The notes beneath the pieces were generated by a model, which made no database searches, was not told the origin of the DNA, and saw nothing but the letters and a program-made list of their open reading frames with translations. Positions 13,558-21,201 of a stretch of 21,201 bases of DNA are shown here, one piece after another. The stretch is from Rikenellaceae bacterium (GTDB taxonomy: Bacteria; Bacteroidota; Bacteroidia; Bacteroidales; UBA932). A program made the position numbers and the translations under genes. The DNA is taken from the NCBI GenBank assembly GCA_900771335.1, contig CAAGNP010000021.1:1-21201 (forward strand), written 5' to 3'. Within the stretch, counting starts at the first letter, position 1. Each line of letters opens with the position of its first letter.

Positions 13558-14285
13558 TATCCGAGGTCTGAAAAGTCAATTTCGATGGCGTCGTCGTACT
13601 CTGAACACTGCATATTATCGCACATTAGTGTGCGTGCAGGGTATTTGGTGTGGACCTCCTTGTTATGGGTGATGAGGATCACTGCAGGTTTCTGGTTCCT
13701 GTTGATGGACAGGAGGAGCTCCATGATGCCGAAGGTGGTCTCCTGGTCCAGATTGCCTGTAGGCTCATCTGCAAGGATCACTTTCGGGTTGTTAAGAAGG
13801 GCGCGGGCGATGGCTACACGCTGCTGCTCTCCACCTGAGAGCTGGTGAGGCATCTTGTGCGCTTTGTAGAGCATTCCGACATCGGAGAGGACGCCGTTGA
13901 TCTTTGATTCGATCTGCTTCTTGTCCTTCCAGCCTGTCGCCTTCAAAACGAATTCAAGGTTTGAGTAGACGCTGCGGTCCATAAGGAGCTGGAAGTCCTG
14001 GAAAACGACACCGATATTTCTCCGGAGATATGGTATCTGTCTCTTTTTGAGCTTGCGGAGATTGAATCCGCAGATGGAAGCTTGACCCTTCTTGATGGGG
14101 ATCTCCCCGATAAGGGAGTGGATGATGGAGGTCTTGCCGCTGCCCACTTTTCCAAGCAGATAGACAAACTCCCCTTCCTGAATGGAGAAAGAGACATTCT
14201 GAAGGACCAGATTTGATCCGTTTACTATATCTACCCCTTTGAATTCTATGATATTGGGGGTGCTGTCGGTTTTTGTGTTTTCCAT
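13557..14285 (-). CDS. ftsE: ABC transporter ATPase, FtsE-like
   Basis: A 242-residue ABC ATPase with Walker A GKVGSGKT (45-52), Q-loop Q96 in VVFQDFQLL, signature LSGGEQQRV (149-157), Walker B VILADEP (169-175) and the switch histidine H207 in ITHN. The sequence NIGVVFQDFQLLMDRSVYSNLEFVL and the short length fit FtsE, which with FtsX controls peptidoglycan hydrolases at the division site. No ftsX is next to it, so a LolD/MacB-type ATPase is the alternative. The ATG is only four bases after the -7 box, so the message is probably leaderless. It is co-transcribed with nth through a TAATG overlap. Confidence 0.85.
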   Translation of the reverse strand: MENTKTDSTPNIIEFKGVDIVNGSNLVLQNVSFSIQEGEFVYLLGKVGSGKTSIIHSLIGEIPIKKGQASICGFNLRKLKKRQIPYLRRNIGVVFQDFQLLMDRSVYSNLEFVLKATGWKDKKQIESKINGVLSDVGMLYKAHKMPHQLSGGEQQRVAIARALLNNPKVILADEPTGNLDQETTFGIMELLLSINRNQKPAVILITHNKEVHTKYPARTLMCDNMQCSEYDDAIEIDFSDLG

Positions 14286-14289
14286 AGTG

Positions 14290-14297
14290 CAAAAATA
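14290..14297 (-). promoter_or_regulatory. Promoter -7 box for ftsE-nth
   Basis: On the minus strand the bases read TATTTTTG, with CACT and then the ATG directly after. It is half of a perfect 10-bp inverted repeat with 14320-14329, which holds the -7 box of the divergent TPR gene. Confidence 0.6.
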
Positions 14298-14319
14298 GAA
14301 AAAAATGCCATTTAATTAT

Positions 14320-14327
14320 TATTTTTG
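14320..14327 (+). promoter_or_regulatory. Promoter -7 box for the TPR-barrel operon
   Basis: TATTTTTG fits TAnnTTTG, 26 bases before the ATG at 14354. No TTG is seen at the usual -33 spacing, where the opposing ftsE promoter begins. Confidence 0.6.
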
Positions 14328-14353
14328 CAAGTTATTGTACGCTATAAAATGAA

Positions 14354-17300
14354 ATGAATATGTTGAAGAAGATATTGGTAACATTATATGTGTTTCTCTC
14401 CTGTATGCCCCTTTTCGGACAGGGAAAAGCCAATCCATATATGGAGGGCGATATCAGGAGGTTAAAGGAGCTGTATGAGAATGATATGTATCTCTCTGTG
14501 CAGAGTGAGGCTGTAGAGATTTTGAGAAAATATGAAGGTGTTATCCCAGATTATCTCAAAATGGAGGTGGAGGCATATTCTGTATTCTCGGGAATCTTTC
14601 TGAAGCAGAACGATGTGGATGGTCTGGTGGCCGAGTATGAGGCAAAATATCCGCATTCACCCCAGCTCTCTGTAATAAAATTCCAGCAGTCCGTATACTA
14701 TTTCGAAGCGGAGAATTACAGCCGTTCGCTGGCTATAATCAAGAGTGTGGACAATCACTATCTGAGTGACTCTGACAGACTTGAGTATATGTTCAATAAG
14801 GCCTACTGTCATATGAGGGTAGGTAGTGTGGATGAGGCTATGGTAGGGTATCAGCAGATTATCGCATTGGGCAATACTCCATATAAGGGGGTGTCGTCGT
14901 ACCATCTGGGTTATCTGCATTATATAAGGGAGGATTTCCCGGGGGCAATAAAGCTTTTCAAGACCCTGGAGGGGAATCACGAATACTCAAATATGGCCGG
15001 ATATTATATCTGTGAGTCATATTTTATGATGAAGGATTATAAAGAGGCGATTAAGTATGGTGAGGGGGTGTATGGAAAGCTTGAGGGTGATATCAAACTC
15101 AAGGGGGCGAGGATCCTGTCACAGTCATACTACGAGTTGGATCAGCCTAAGGAGGCAAAAAAATATCTTGAGATCTATTCAAGCCAGAGCGACCACCTCT
15201 CAAGGAGGGACAATTTCTACGCAGGTGTGGTATCTTACTCTCTGGGGTCCTATTATGCAGCGATAGATGCTTTCTCGAAGGTGACAGACCAGAAGGATTC
15301 CCTTTCGCAGTACGGATATTTGTATCTGGGTAATTGCTATCTCGAGATAAAGAACAAGCTGAATGCTTTGGGAGCTTTCAAAGAGGCGGCAGAACTCGAT
15401 TACGACCCCACTGTCCGGGAAGAGGCATCTTTCCTTTATGCCAAGCTCGCATTCGATCTGAATTCGAATATTGTCCCGTTCAGTGACTATATGAAAAAAT
15501 ATCCATCATCCGGAAAAGGTGATGAGATCAATAGCTATATAGCCACATCATATTTGCAGAACAAGAATTTCAAGGAGGCAGTGGAGGTGCTCGGAAAGAT
15601 AAGGAATCTGACACCATCTATGGTGCTCAATCTGCAGAAAGCCTCATTTTTCAGGGCGATGCAGCTGCTGGATATGAATTCTTACAGGGCGGCTGTCGAT
15701 TATTTCAATATCTCGATAAAGAACAGCTCCTATAACCAGCCACTTGCCATGTTGGCCAAGTTCTGGCTCGCAGAGGCCCACTATAAGTTGAATGAGTTCG
15801 ACAAGACTATATCCATTACAAAACCACTGGTGGAGAACAAGGGCTTTGCAGCGTCCGGGGAGTATCCTATGGCCCTATTCAATATAGGCTATTCTTATTT
15901 CAATATGGAGCAGTACCAGCTCGCCAGGGAGTGGTTTGAGAAGTATCTGGGTCTGGTCCCTTCGTTGAGAAACAAGACACTGGAGGTGAGAACCAGGGTG
16001 GCGGACTGCTATTTTATGGCTAAGGACTATGAAAGGGCATCCGAGATATATGAAGAGGTCTCTTTGAAGACATTCAGCAGGGATGACATATATGCCACTT
16101 ATATGGGGGCTCTCTCTTTCGGTCTTATATCGCAGCCTCAGAAGAAGATCTCCATGCTGGGTTCCATCATAAATGACAAACCCAATTCTGAATTCTACCA
16201 CAGGACAATGTATGAACTCGGCAGGACTTATGTTCAGGAGGAGCAGTACAACGACGCAGTAGATTGTTTCACCTCCCTACTTCAGGACAAGAGGGACAGT
16301 ACATATTACACCAAGTCACTATTGGAGCTCGGTATGATCTACTCAAATCTTTCAAAGCACGATCAGGCTTTGGGGTACTTTATGACTTTGGTGGAAAAAT
16401 ACCCGTTGTCGGGCGATGTCCAGAGTGCATTGGCAGGTATTGAGAGTGTCTATCAGCTCCTTAACAAACCCCAGGAGTACCTTGCATATCTGGAGAGGGT
16501 GGGCATGTCTTCGGTGAAGAGTGCGGATGAGAGGGAGCAGATGCTCTTCAATTCGGCAGAGCAGCTCTTCCTGGCAGGCAAGTATATGGAGGCATTGTCC
16601 TCATTGTCCTCATTTATCGAAAAATATCCTCAAGGGGGCAAAACTCCTCAGGCATATTTTTATCTCGCAGAGTCATACAATAAGACCGGTAAGCCCGAAT
16701 TTGCGGCAGACGCATATTTGAAGGTGATGAGTACAGGAGAGGGTGCATTTGTGGAGCTTGCGACACTTTACTACGGCAAAATAGAGCTTGATCTCGAGAT
16801 TTACGACAAGGCGGCATACGCCTTTGAGAGCCTTGAGACCATTGCCAGGTTTGAGAACAATAAATTCGAGGCTCTGCTCGGCAAGATGAGGGCATATTAT
16901 GGGATGAAAAACTACGAAAAGACCATTGCGGCAGCCAATGCAGTCTCTGCTTCCGGGCTGATGAATGGCGATGTCGAGAGGGAGATGAGTTACAAGAAGG
17001 CGAAAGCCTATCTCTCGCTGGGGCAAAGGGAGAACGCTATCCCATTGTTTGAGAAGCTCTCTAAGGAGTATGTCTCGGCAGAAGGGGCTGAGAGTGCATA
17101 CCAGCTGGTCCTCAATGCGTACGAGGAGGGCGATTTCGATAAAGTGGAGAGCCTTGTATACGCATTTTCGGATGCAGGCTCGCCTCAGATGTACTGGCTG
17201 GCCAAGAGTTTTATCGTCCTGGGCGACTCTTTCGCAGAGAGGGAGGACTGGGAGCAGGCAAAAGCTACATTTGAGAGTATAAAAGAGGGGTATACCCCTG

Positions 17301-17368
17301 AGAAAGAGCATGATGATGTGCTTGAACAAGTGGAAATCAGACTATCTAAAATAGGAAACAATGAGTAA
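14354..17368 (+). CDS. Large exported TPR-repeat protein
   Basis: A 1004-residue protein with a signal peptide (MNMLKKILVTLYVFLSCMPLFGQG, probably cut after the GQ region) and then tetratricopeptide-like helix pairs almost to the end. Typical repeats include YQQIIALGNTPYKGVSSYHLG, YFNMEQYQLAREWFEKYL, YELGRTYVQEEQYNDAVDCF and YFYLAESYNKTGKPEFAADAY; I would estimate 15 or more. No enzyme domain or TM segment is seen, so it is a periplasmic scaffold. Starts at 14354 or two codons later are equivalent. It overlaps the following barrel gene by 8 bp, pointing to a shared complex at the outer membrane. The specific function is unknown. Confidence 0.85.
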   Translation: MNMLKKILVTLYVFLSCMPLFGQGKANPYMEGDIRRLKELYENDMYLSVQSEAVEILRKYEGVIPDYLKMEVEAYSVFSGIFLKQNDVDGLVAEYEAKYPHSPQLSVIKFQQSVYYFEAENYSRSLAIIKSVDNHYLSDSDRLEYMFNKAYCHMRVGSVDEAMVGYQQIIALGNTPYKGVSSYHLGYLHYIREDFPGAIKLFKTLEGNHEYSNMAGYYICESYFMMKDYKEAIKYGEGVYGKLEGDIKLKGARILSQSYYELDQPKEAKKYLEIYSSQSDHLSRRDNFYAGVVSYSLGSYYAAIDAFSKVTDQKDSLSQYGYLYLGNCYLEIKNKLNALGAFKEAAELDYDPTVREEASFLYAKLAFDLNSNIVPFSDYMKKYPSSGKGDEINSYIATSYLQNKNFKEAVEVLGKIRNLTPSMVLNLQKASFFRAMQLLDMNSYRAAVDYFNISIKNSSYNQPLAMLAKFWLAEAHYKLNEFDKTISITKPLVENKGFAASGEYPMALFNIGYSYFNMEQYQLAREWFEKYLGLVPSLRNKTLEVRTRVADCYFMAKDYERASEIYEEVSLKTFSRDDIYATYMGALSFGLISQPQKKISMLGSIINDKPNSEFYHRTMYELGRTYVQEEQYNDAVDCFTSLLQDKRDSTYYTKSLLELGMIYSNLSKHDQALGYFMTLVEKYPLSGDVQSALAGIESVYQLLNKPQEYLAYLERVGMSSVKSADEREQMLFNSAEQLFLAGKYMEALSSLSSFIEKYPQGGKTPQAYFYLAESYNKTGKPEFAADAYLKVMSTGEGAFVELATLYYGKIELDLEIYDKAAYAFESLETIARFENNKFEALLGKMRAYYGMKNYEKTIAAANAVSASGLMNGDVEREMSYKKAKAYLSLGQRENAIPLFEKLSKEYVSAEGAESAYQLVLNAYEEGDFDKVESLVYAFSDAGSPQMYWLAKSFIVLGDSFAEREDWEQAKATFESIKEGYTPEKEHDDVLEQVEIRLSKIGNNE

Positions 17369-18980
17369 GAAATATATACTGGCAACTCTGTTGTCTCTGG
17401 TTTGTGGCAGTTATTTGGCCCTGGGACAGGAGAATTTCAAATCGACAGTGACTATCGAGAAGGATTTTGAAGGCAAACTGATGGGGGTGCAGAAGTCTGA
17501 GCTCAATAAGTCATACTCGGATACTTTGACCAAATTGAATTTGAATTTTGACTATTCAGTATTCGACCGCCCGTACAAGGATCTGTACGAGTTTTCACCT
17601 GTTGAGGGGGTGAAGCTGCAGAAAAAGGGTGAGGTGCAGTACCCTGTCCTTATTTTCAGGGGGGCTCTCTCTTATCCATTGATGCCCGAGGGTGATCTCT
17701 ATATCCAGCCAAGACTCGGCAAAAGCAGTTCGCTGGTGTTTTATGGCAACCATACCTCTTTCTGGGGAAACAATGATACCATAGTGGGGTCTCCTGTAAA
17801 CAGAAGCAACACCAAAGGTGGGCTCAGTTATGGGTATAATTGGTCCAAAGGTGAGTTGAGGCTGGATGGCTTCTATAAATACGATTACCGCTTCTTCAAC
17901 AGGAATAAAGCCTACAATTACGGTGCCCAGAACACCCAGATGGCAGGGGGTAACTTTATGTTGAGGTCCTTGAATCCGGACAAGAATTCATTCTATTACG
18001 ATGTGAATGGAGCATATACCTTCACTTCGTGCCAGAAGTCTTCACAGGAGGGGCTGATCGAGGGTGATTTGAATCTTGGTTTCAAAATCAAAGGGGACCA
18101 CAGGCTGAACCTGGGTGCTAAAGTGACACACAGCATATATTCGACAGTGCTTCACAATAAGAGCAAAGGTCAGGATGTCTGCTTCGAGAACAGAGGTCTC
18201 TTCGAGGTAACTCCACAGTATATACTCACTTTGCCCAGAATCAATCTACGTGCAGGTCTCTCTGTGGGTGGAGATTATTCTCAAGATCTTAGTGCAGTTG
18301 CATTCAGGATCTATCCGCAAGTGCAGTTCACTTTTGAAGCGGTAAAGAAGGCTTTGTGGCTAAAAGTGAAAGTGGATGGTGAGAACAGACTTTACAGTGT
18401 GCGTGACATGCTGAATTTGAATCCCTGGGTGGATGTGGATGAGGTGGAGAGTTGTTATATCCCATTGAGAGGGGTAGTGGGACTCTCCGGTGTAGTGGGT
18501 GATGTATTCGGTTATAATGTGGAGGGTGGATATGTGAGACATAACCAATTCCTTTCATTCTACGGGATGAACGATCTTCAGAGATCTTTCGTAACCGAGG
18601 ATGTGAATGAGTGGAATGCATCTGCCGGTATAATGGTCAAAACACAGTCACTGGATATCAATGTAAAAGGTCAGTACAGATCATTCGGTGATGCTATTGT
18701 CTATATGGTTCCCAGCCTCTCTGTCGATGGCAACATCAAGTATAACTATATGGGGAGAATCTTTGTAGAGTTGGGTGCAAAATACTATAGTCCAGTGGAG
18801 GGAAAAGGGGTTTCTTACAATGGATTTGTAGATTTGAGCGCCAAATTTACCTATGCTGCAAACTCAAAAGTGTCGATTTTTGCACAGGGCAAAAACCTTT
18901 TGAACAACAAGATTTTTCTAGTGCAGGATTATGTTGAACCGGGGCTAAATTTTGGCCTTGGATTGTTTATTAAATTGTGA
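17361..18980 (+). CDS. Outer-membrane beta-barrel protein (TonB-receptor-like, no plug seen)
   Basis: A 539-residue protein with a signal peptide (MSKKYILATLLSLVCGSYLALGQ) and a body rich in alternating polar and aromatic strands with short turns, such as GELRLDGFYKYDYRFF and FVELGAKYYSPVEGKG. The C-terminus, VSIFAQGKNLLNNKIFLVQD with YVEPGLNFGLGLFIKL, resembles the last strands of TonB-dependent receptors (GxNLLN, then an EPG loop). At 539 residues it is too short for a full receptor, and I see no plug domain or TonB box, so it may be a porin-like or assembly barrel. It starts inside the TPR gene (8-bp overlap) and ends 8 bases before the gyrB promoter box. Confidence 0.75.
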   Translation: MSKKYILATLLSLVCGSYLALGQENFKSTVTIEKDFEGKLMGVQKSELNKSYSDTLTKLNLNFDYSVFDRPYKDLYEFSPVEGVKLQKKGEVQYPVLIFRGALSYPLMPEGDLYIQPRLGKSSSLVFYGNHTSFWGNNDTIVGSPVNRSNTKGGLSYGYNWSKGELRLDGFYKYDYRFFNRNKAYNYGAQNTQMAGGNFMLRSLNPDKNSFYYDVNGAYTFTSCQKSSQEGLIEGDLNLGFKIKGDHRLNLGAKVTHSIYSTVLHNKSKGQDVCFENRGLFEVTPQYILTLPRINLRAGLSVGGDYSQDLSAVAFRIYPQVQFTFEAVKKALWLKVKVDGENRLYSVRDMLNLNPWVDVDEVESCYIPLRGVVGLSGVVGDVFGYNVEGGYVRHNQFLSFYGMNDLQRSFVTEDVNEWNASAGIMVKTQSLDINVKGQYRSFGDAIVYMVPSLSVDGNIKYNYMGRIFVELGAKYYSPVEGKGVSYNGFVDLSAKFTYAANSKVSIFAQGKNLLNNKIFLVQDYVEPGLNFGLGLFIKL

Positions 18981-18988
18981 TTTTTTAT

Positions 18989-18996
18989 TATCTTTG
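18989..18996 (+). promoter_or_regulatory. Promoter -7 box for gyrB
   Basis: TATCTTTG lies 28 bases before the gyrB ATG. TTG triplets at 18963-18965 and 18975-18977 are at non-standard gaps (23 and 11 bp). The box is inside an inverted pair, TATTATC (18986-18992) and GATAATA (19014-19020). Confidence 0.65.
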
Positions 18997-19024
18997 TTGT
19001 TTGTAAATAACGAGATAATAGAAG

Positions 19025-21022
19025 ATGATTGAGAATGAAAACAAAGCGGCAGAGAACCAATATTCTGCTGACAGTATCCAGGTCTTAGAAGGTCTTGAAG
19101 CCGTAAGAAAGCGCCCATCGATGTACATCGGAGATATTGGCGCGAGAGGTTTGCACCACTTGGTATATGAGGTGGTGGATAACTCTATCGACGAAGCACT
19201 TGCAGGCTATTGTAAAGTCATCAATGTAACAATAAATCCAGATAACTCTATCACTGTAGCCGATGATGGCCGTGGTATCCCTACAGGTATGCACGAGAAG
19301 GAGGGAAGATCTGCCTTGGAGGTGGTATTGACCGTTCTTCATGCCGGTGGTAAATTCAGTAAGGACAGCTATAAAGTGTCAGGTGGTCTTCACGGTGTAG
19401 GTGTATCCTGCGTGAATGCACTATCTACCTATCTGAAAGCTGAAATTCACAGAGAGGGTAAAATATTTGTACAGGAGTTTTCAAGAGGTGTCCCTATGGC
19501 ACCAGTTCATGTTGTTGGTGAGTCGGATAAGACCGGTACCATCATTACCTTCAAGCCGGATGGTGAGATTTTCACTACCACTACCGAATACAGTTATTCT
19601 GTGTTGTCTGCAAGACTAAGGGAGTTGGCCTACCTGAACAAAGGTGTCAAACTGACTCTGAGAGACACCCGCTCATATATGATGGAGGGTGTTGAGGAGA
19701 ATTCAGCAGAGAACACTCAGACTCCTGCAGAGAAGTTTGAGGAGTACTACTCTGAAAAAGGTCTGATGGAGTTTGTTACCTATCTTGACGGATCAAACGA
19801 GAAATTGACCGAAGCGCCTATCTACCTTGAAACAGACAGAGGTGGTATCCCTATCGAGATCGCTATGCAATACAACAACGGTTTCAGGGAGAATATCCAC
19901 TCTTATGTAAATAACATCAATACTATAGAAGGTGGTACACACCTGACAGGTTTCAAGAGGGGTCTTACCACCACTTTGAAAGCTTATGCTGAAAAGAACG
20001 GTATGCTCGCCAAACTGAAATTTGATCTTGATGCTTCTGACTTCCGTGAAGGTCTTACAGCTGTTATCTCCGTTAAGGTGGCAGAGCCTCAGTTTGAGGG
20101 TCAGACCAAGACAAAACTTGGTAACAGTGAGGTGGATGCTGCTGTGTCCCAGGCTACCAAAGGTGCATTGGAGACATACCTTGAAGAGAATCCAAAAGAT
20201 GCGAAGAGCATTGTAGATAAAGTGATACTGGCTGCTACTGCCCGTCACGCAGCACGTAAAGCGAGAGACCTTGTGCAGAGAAAGACAGTGATGTCCGGTG
20301 CCGGCCTTCCTGGTAAGTTGGCTGACTGCTCTGACAGGGATCCTGCAAAATGCGAGCTATTCCTTGTGGAGGGTGACTCTGCGGGCGGTACAGCGAAGAC
20401 TGGACGCGACAGAACATTCCAGGCTATCCTCCCTCTAAGAGGTAAAATCCTCAATGTGGAGAAAGCTATGGAGCACAGAATATGGGAGAGTGAATCTATC
20501 CGCAATATCTATACAGCACTTGGTGTGACTATCGGTACAGAAGAGGATAGCAAGGCCCTTAACATTTCCAAACTCCGTTATCATAAAGTCATCATTATGA
20601 CCGATGCCGACGTGGATGGAAGCCACATTACCACACTTATCCTTACATTCTTCTTCAGATATATGCAGGAGCTTATCCAGAAAGGTTATATCTATATCGC
20701 TACACCTCCACTTTACCGTGTGAAGAAGGGTAAAAATGAGATATACTGCTGGACAGAGGAAGAGCGTAAAGCTGCTATAGCTGAGCTGGGTAAAGGTAAT
20801 GACAAAGGTGTGGATGTGCAGCGTTACAAAGGTCTCGGTGAGATGAACGCTGACCAGTTGAAGGATACTACCATGGATCCTGAAAGGAGACTTCTCAGAC
20901 AAGTGACCATCGAGAATGCCGCAGAAGCAGACAGAGTCTTCTCTATGCTTATGGGTGATGATGTTCCGCCAAGAAGGGAGTTTATTGAGGCTAATGCCAA
21001 ATATGCAAATATCGACGCGTAA
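19025..21022 (+). CDS. gyrB: DNA gyrase subunit B
   Basis: A 665-residue type IIA topoisomerase subunit, in the normal range for Bacteroidota. The GHKL ATPase domain shows VYEVVDNSIDEALAG (catalytic Glu and Asn), DDGRGIP and GGLHGVGVSCVNALS; the transducer follows; the TOPRIM domain has LVEGDSAGG and MTDADVDGSHI; and RYKGLGEMNADQL is near the C-terminus. With GyrA it introduces negative supercoils. ParE is unlikely given the length and the QVLEGLEAVRKRPSMYIGD start. gyrA is not adjacent. The stop codon is followed by a repeat fragment and the right IS copy; no separate terminator is seen before the IS hairpin. Confidence 0.95.
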   Translation: MIENENKAAENQYSADSIQVLEGLEAVRKRPSMYIGDIGARGLHHLVYEVVDNSIDEALAGYCKVINVTINPDNSITVADDGRGIPTGMHEKEGRSALEVVLTVLHAGGKFSKDSYKVSGGLHGVGVSCVNALSTYLKAEIHREGKIFVQEFSRGVPMAPVHVVGESDKTGTIITFKPDGEIFTTTTEYSYSVLSARLRELAYLNKGVKLTLRDTRSYMMEGVEENSAENTQTPAEKFEEYYSEKGLMEFVTYLDGSNEKLTEAPIYLETDRGGIPIEIAMQYNNGFRENIHSYVNNINTIEGGTHLTGFKRGLTTTLKAYAEKNGMLAKLKFDLDASDFREGLTAVISVKVAEPQFEGQTKTKLGNSEVDAAVSQATKGALETYLEENPKDAKSIVDKVILAATARHAARKARDLVQRKTVMSGAGLPGKLADCSDRDPAKCELFLVEGDSAGGTAKTGRDRTFQAILPLRGKILNVEKAMEHRIWESESIRNIYTALGVTIGTEEDSKALNISKLRYHKVIIMTDADVDGSHITTLILTFFFRYMQELIQKGYIYIATPPLYRVKKGKNEIYCWTEEERKAAIAELGKGNDKGVDVQRYKGLGEMNADQLKDTTMDPERRLLRQVTIENAAEADRVFSMLMGDDVPPRREFIEANAKYANIDA

Positions 21023-21030
21023 AGCACATA

Positions 21031-21057
21031 AAAAGGGTGATTCCTGCGTTACGCTCG
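21031..21057 (+). repeat. Fragment of the fold-back repeat after gyrB
   Basis: These 27 bases match the reverse complement of 7050-7076 with two differences, keeping the core CTGCGTTACGCTCG. Only this half of the larger element is present before the IS tip at 21083; a partner arm was not found. Confidence 0.65.
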
Positions 21058-21089
21058 AACAATAAAAAAAGTCCTCGATTTTTGATATG

Positions 21090-21123
21090 AACCCCGAAAG
21101 TTAGACAAAAAACTTTCGGGGTT
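21090..21123 (+). terminator. Hairpin in the IS leader (right copy)
   Basis: The 13-bp stem pairs 21090-21102 with 21111-21123 around AGACAAAA and is followed by a short T run overlapping the stem (21122-21125), then GTTATG. It may serve as the gyrB transcription terminator while shielding the transposase start. Confidence 0.6.
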
Positions 21124-21128
21124 TTGTT

Positions 21129-21201
21129 ATGTCTAAAAAAATAAAGAGACATGGCTATGCAGAACGATTGAAGTATATGCATATGCTTGAGGATGGATAT
21201 A
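21129..21201 (+). CDS. Transposase N-terminus, partial (runs off the right edge)
   Basis: The frame opens at 21129 and reaches the window edge with 24 complete codons. It matches the left copy except D for N at residue 22 and Y for C at residue 24; a third base difference is silent (CGA/CGG). The LEDGY ending looks like the intact helix-turn-helix form, whereas the left copy's LENGC may be the diverged one. Confidence 0.6.
   Translation, partial: MSKKIKRHGYAERLKYMHMLEDGY

Larger units (their letters stand above)
21083..21201 (+). mobile_element. Right IS copy, 5' end only (IS3/IS150-like)
   Basis: An inverted copy of 1-118. It begins with the tip TGATATGAACCCC, has the same 13-bp hairpin and transposase start, and runs off the window. 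It lies 60 bases after the gyrB stop and in the same orientation, so gyrB read-through would enter the element's leader. Confidence 0.75.

Noticed and set aside
1..21201. CRISPR array, phage genes, toxin-antitoxin or restriction system
   Set aside because: No regularly spaced direct repeats and no products resembling Cas, phage structural, toxin or nuclease-methylase proteins were seen, apart from the housekeeping recombinase and endonuclease III.

Overview
The window looks like chromosomal DNA from a Bacteroidales (Bacteroidota) bacterium. Eleven places upstream of genes carry the Bacteroidota -7 promoter box TAnnTTTG, Shine-Dalgarno sequences are essentially absent, and the proteins are Bacteroidota-like: lipoproteins with an N-terminal lipobox, a TonB-receptor-like barrel, and the rpmF/plsX and xerD arrangement. 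The exact genus cannot be read from the sequence.

Both ends lie inside copies of the same insertion sequence. Positions 1-118 and 21083-21200 are inverted copies (115/118 identical), each holding the terminal repeat and the first 24 codons of a transposase that reads out of the window. The tip resembles IS3-family (IS150-group) ends. The 21 kb between them is ordinary chromosome, not a transposon cargo, since it holds gyrB, plsX, rpmF, typA and tRNA genes.

Region 1 (119-2320): a lipoprotein-type peptide deformylase; a leftward group of three small genes (a two-TM protein, a small secreted protein, and a protein that looks like only the C-terminal domain of PurL) with a cloverleaf-like structured element between two of them; then tRNA-Leu(GAG) with a strong terminator. 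Region 2 (2555-6947): a leftward operon of an M81/MlrC-like lipoprotein metallohydrolase and cutC, divergent from a rightward group of a D-2-hydroxyacid dehydrogenase and two half-size chromate transporter subunits, ended by a terminator. Region 3 (6960-10275): a nested fold-back repeat, a GMP synthase whose glutaminase domain has lost its catalytic part, and divergently the ribosome-associated GTPase typA. Region 4 (10295-12940): the DUF177-rpmF-plsX operon, then tRNA-Arg(CCT) and xerD. Region 5 (12925-14285): leftward ftsE-nth with a one-base stop/start overlap. Region 6 (14320-18980): a 1004-residue TPR protein and a 539-residue outer-membrane barrel, overlapping by 8 bp. Region 7 (18989-21022): gyrB, followed by a fragment of the region-3 repeat and the right IS copy.

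The items most worth attention are the active-site-less GuaA glutaminase domain, the cloverleaf element at 1193-1298 (pairing is better on the minus strand and includes a GCAA tetraloop), the free-standing PurL C-terminal domain protein, the exported peptide deformylase, and two divergent promoter regions (guaA/typA and ftsE/TPR) that share the same geometry: facing -7 boxes in an inverted repeat with exactly 22 bp between them.
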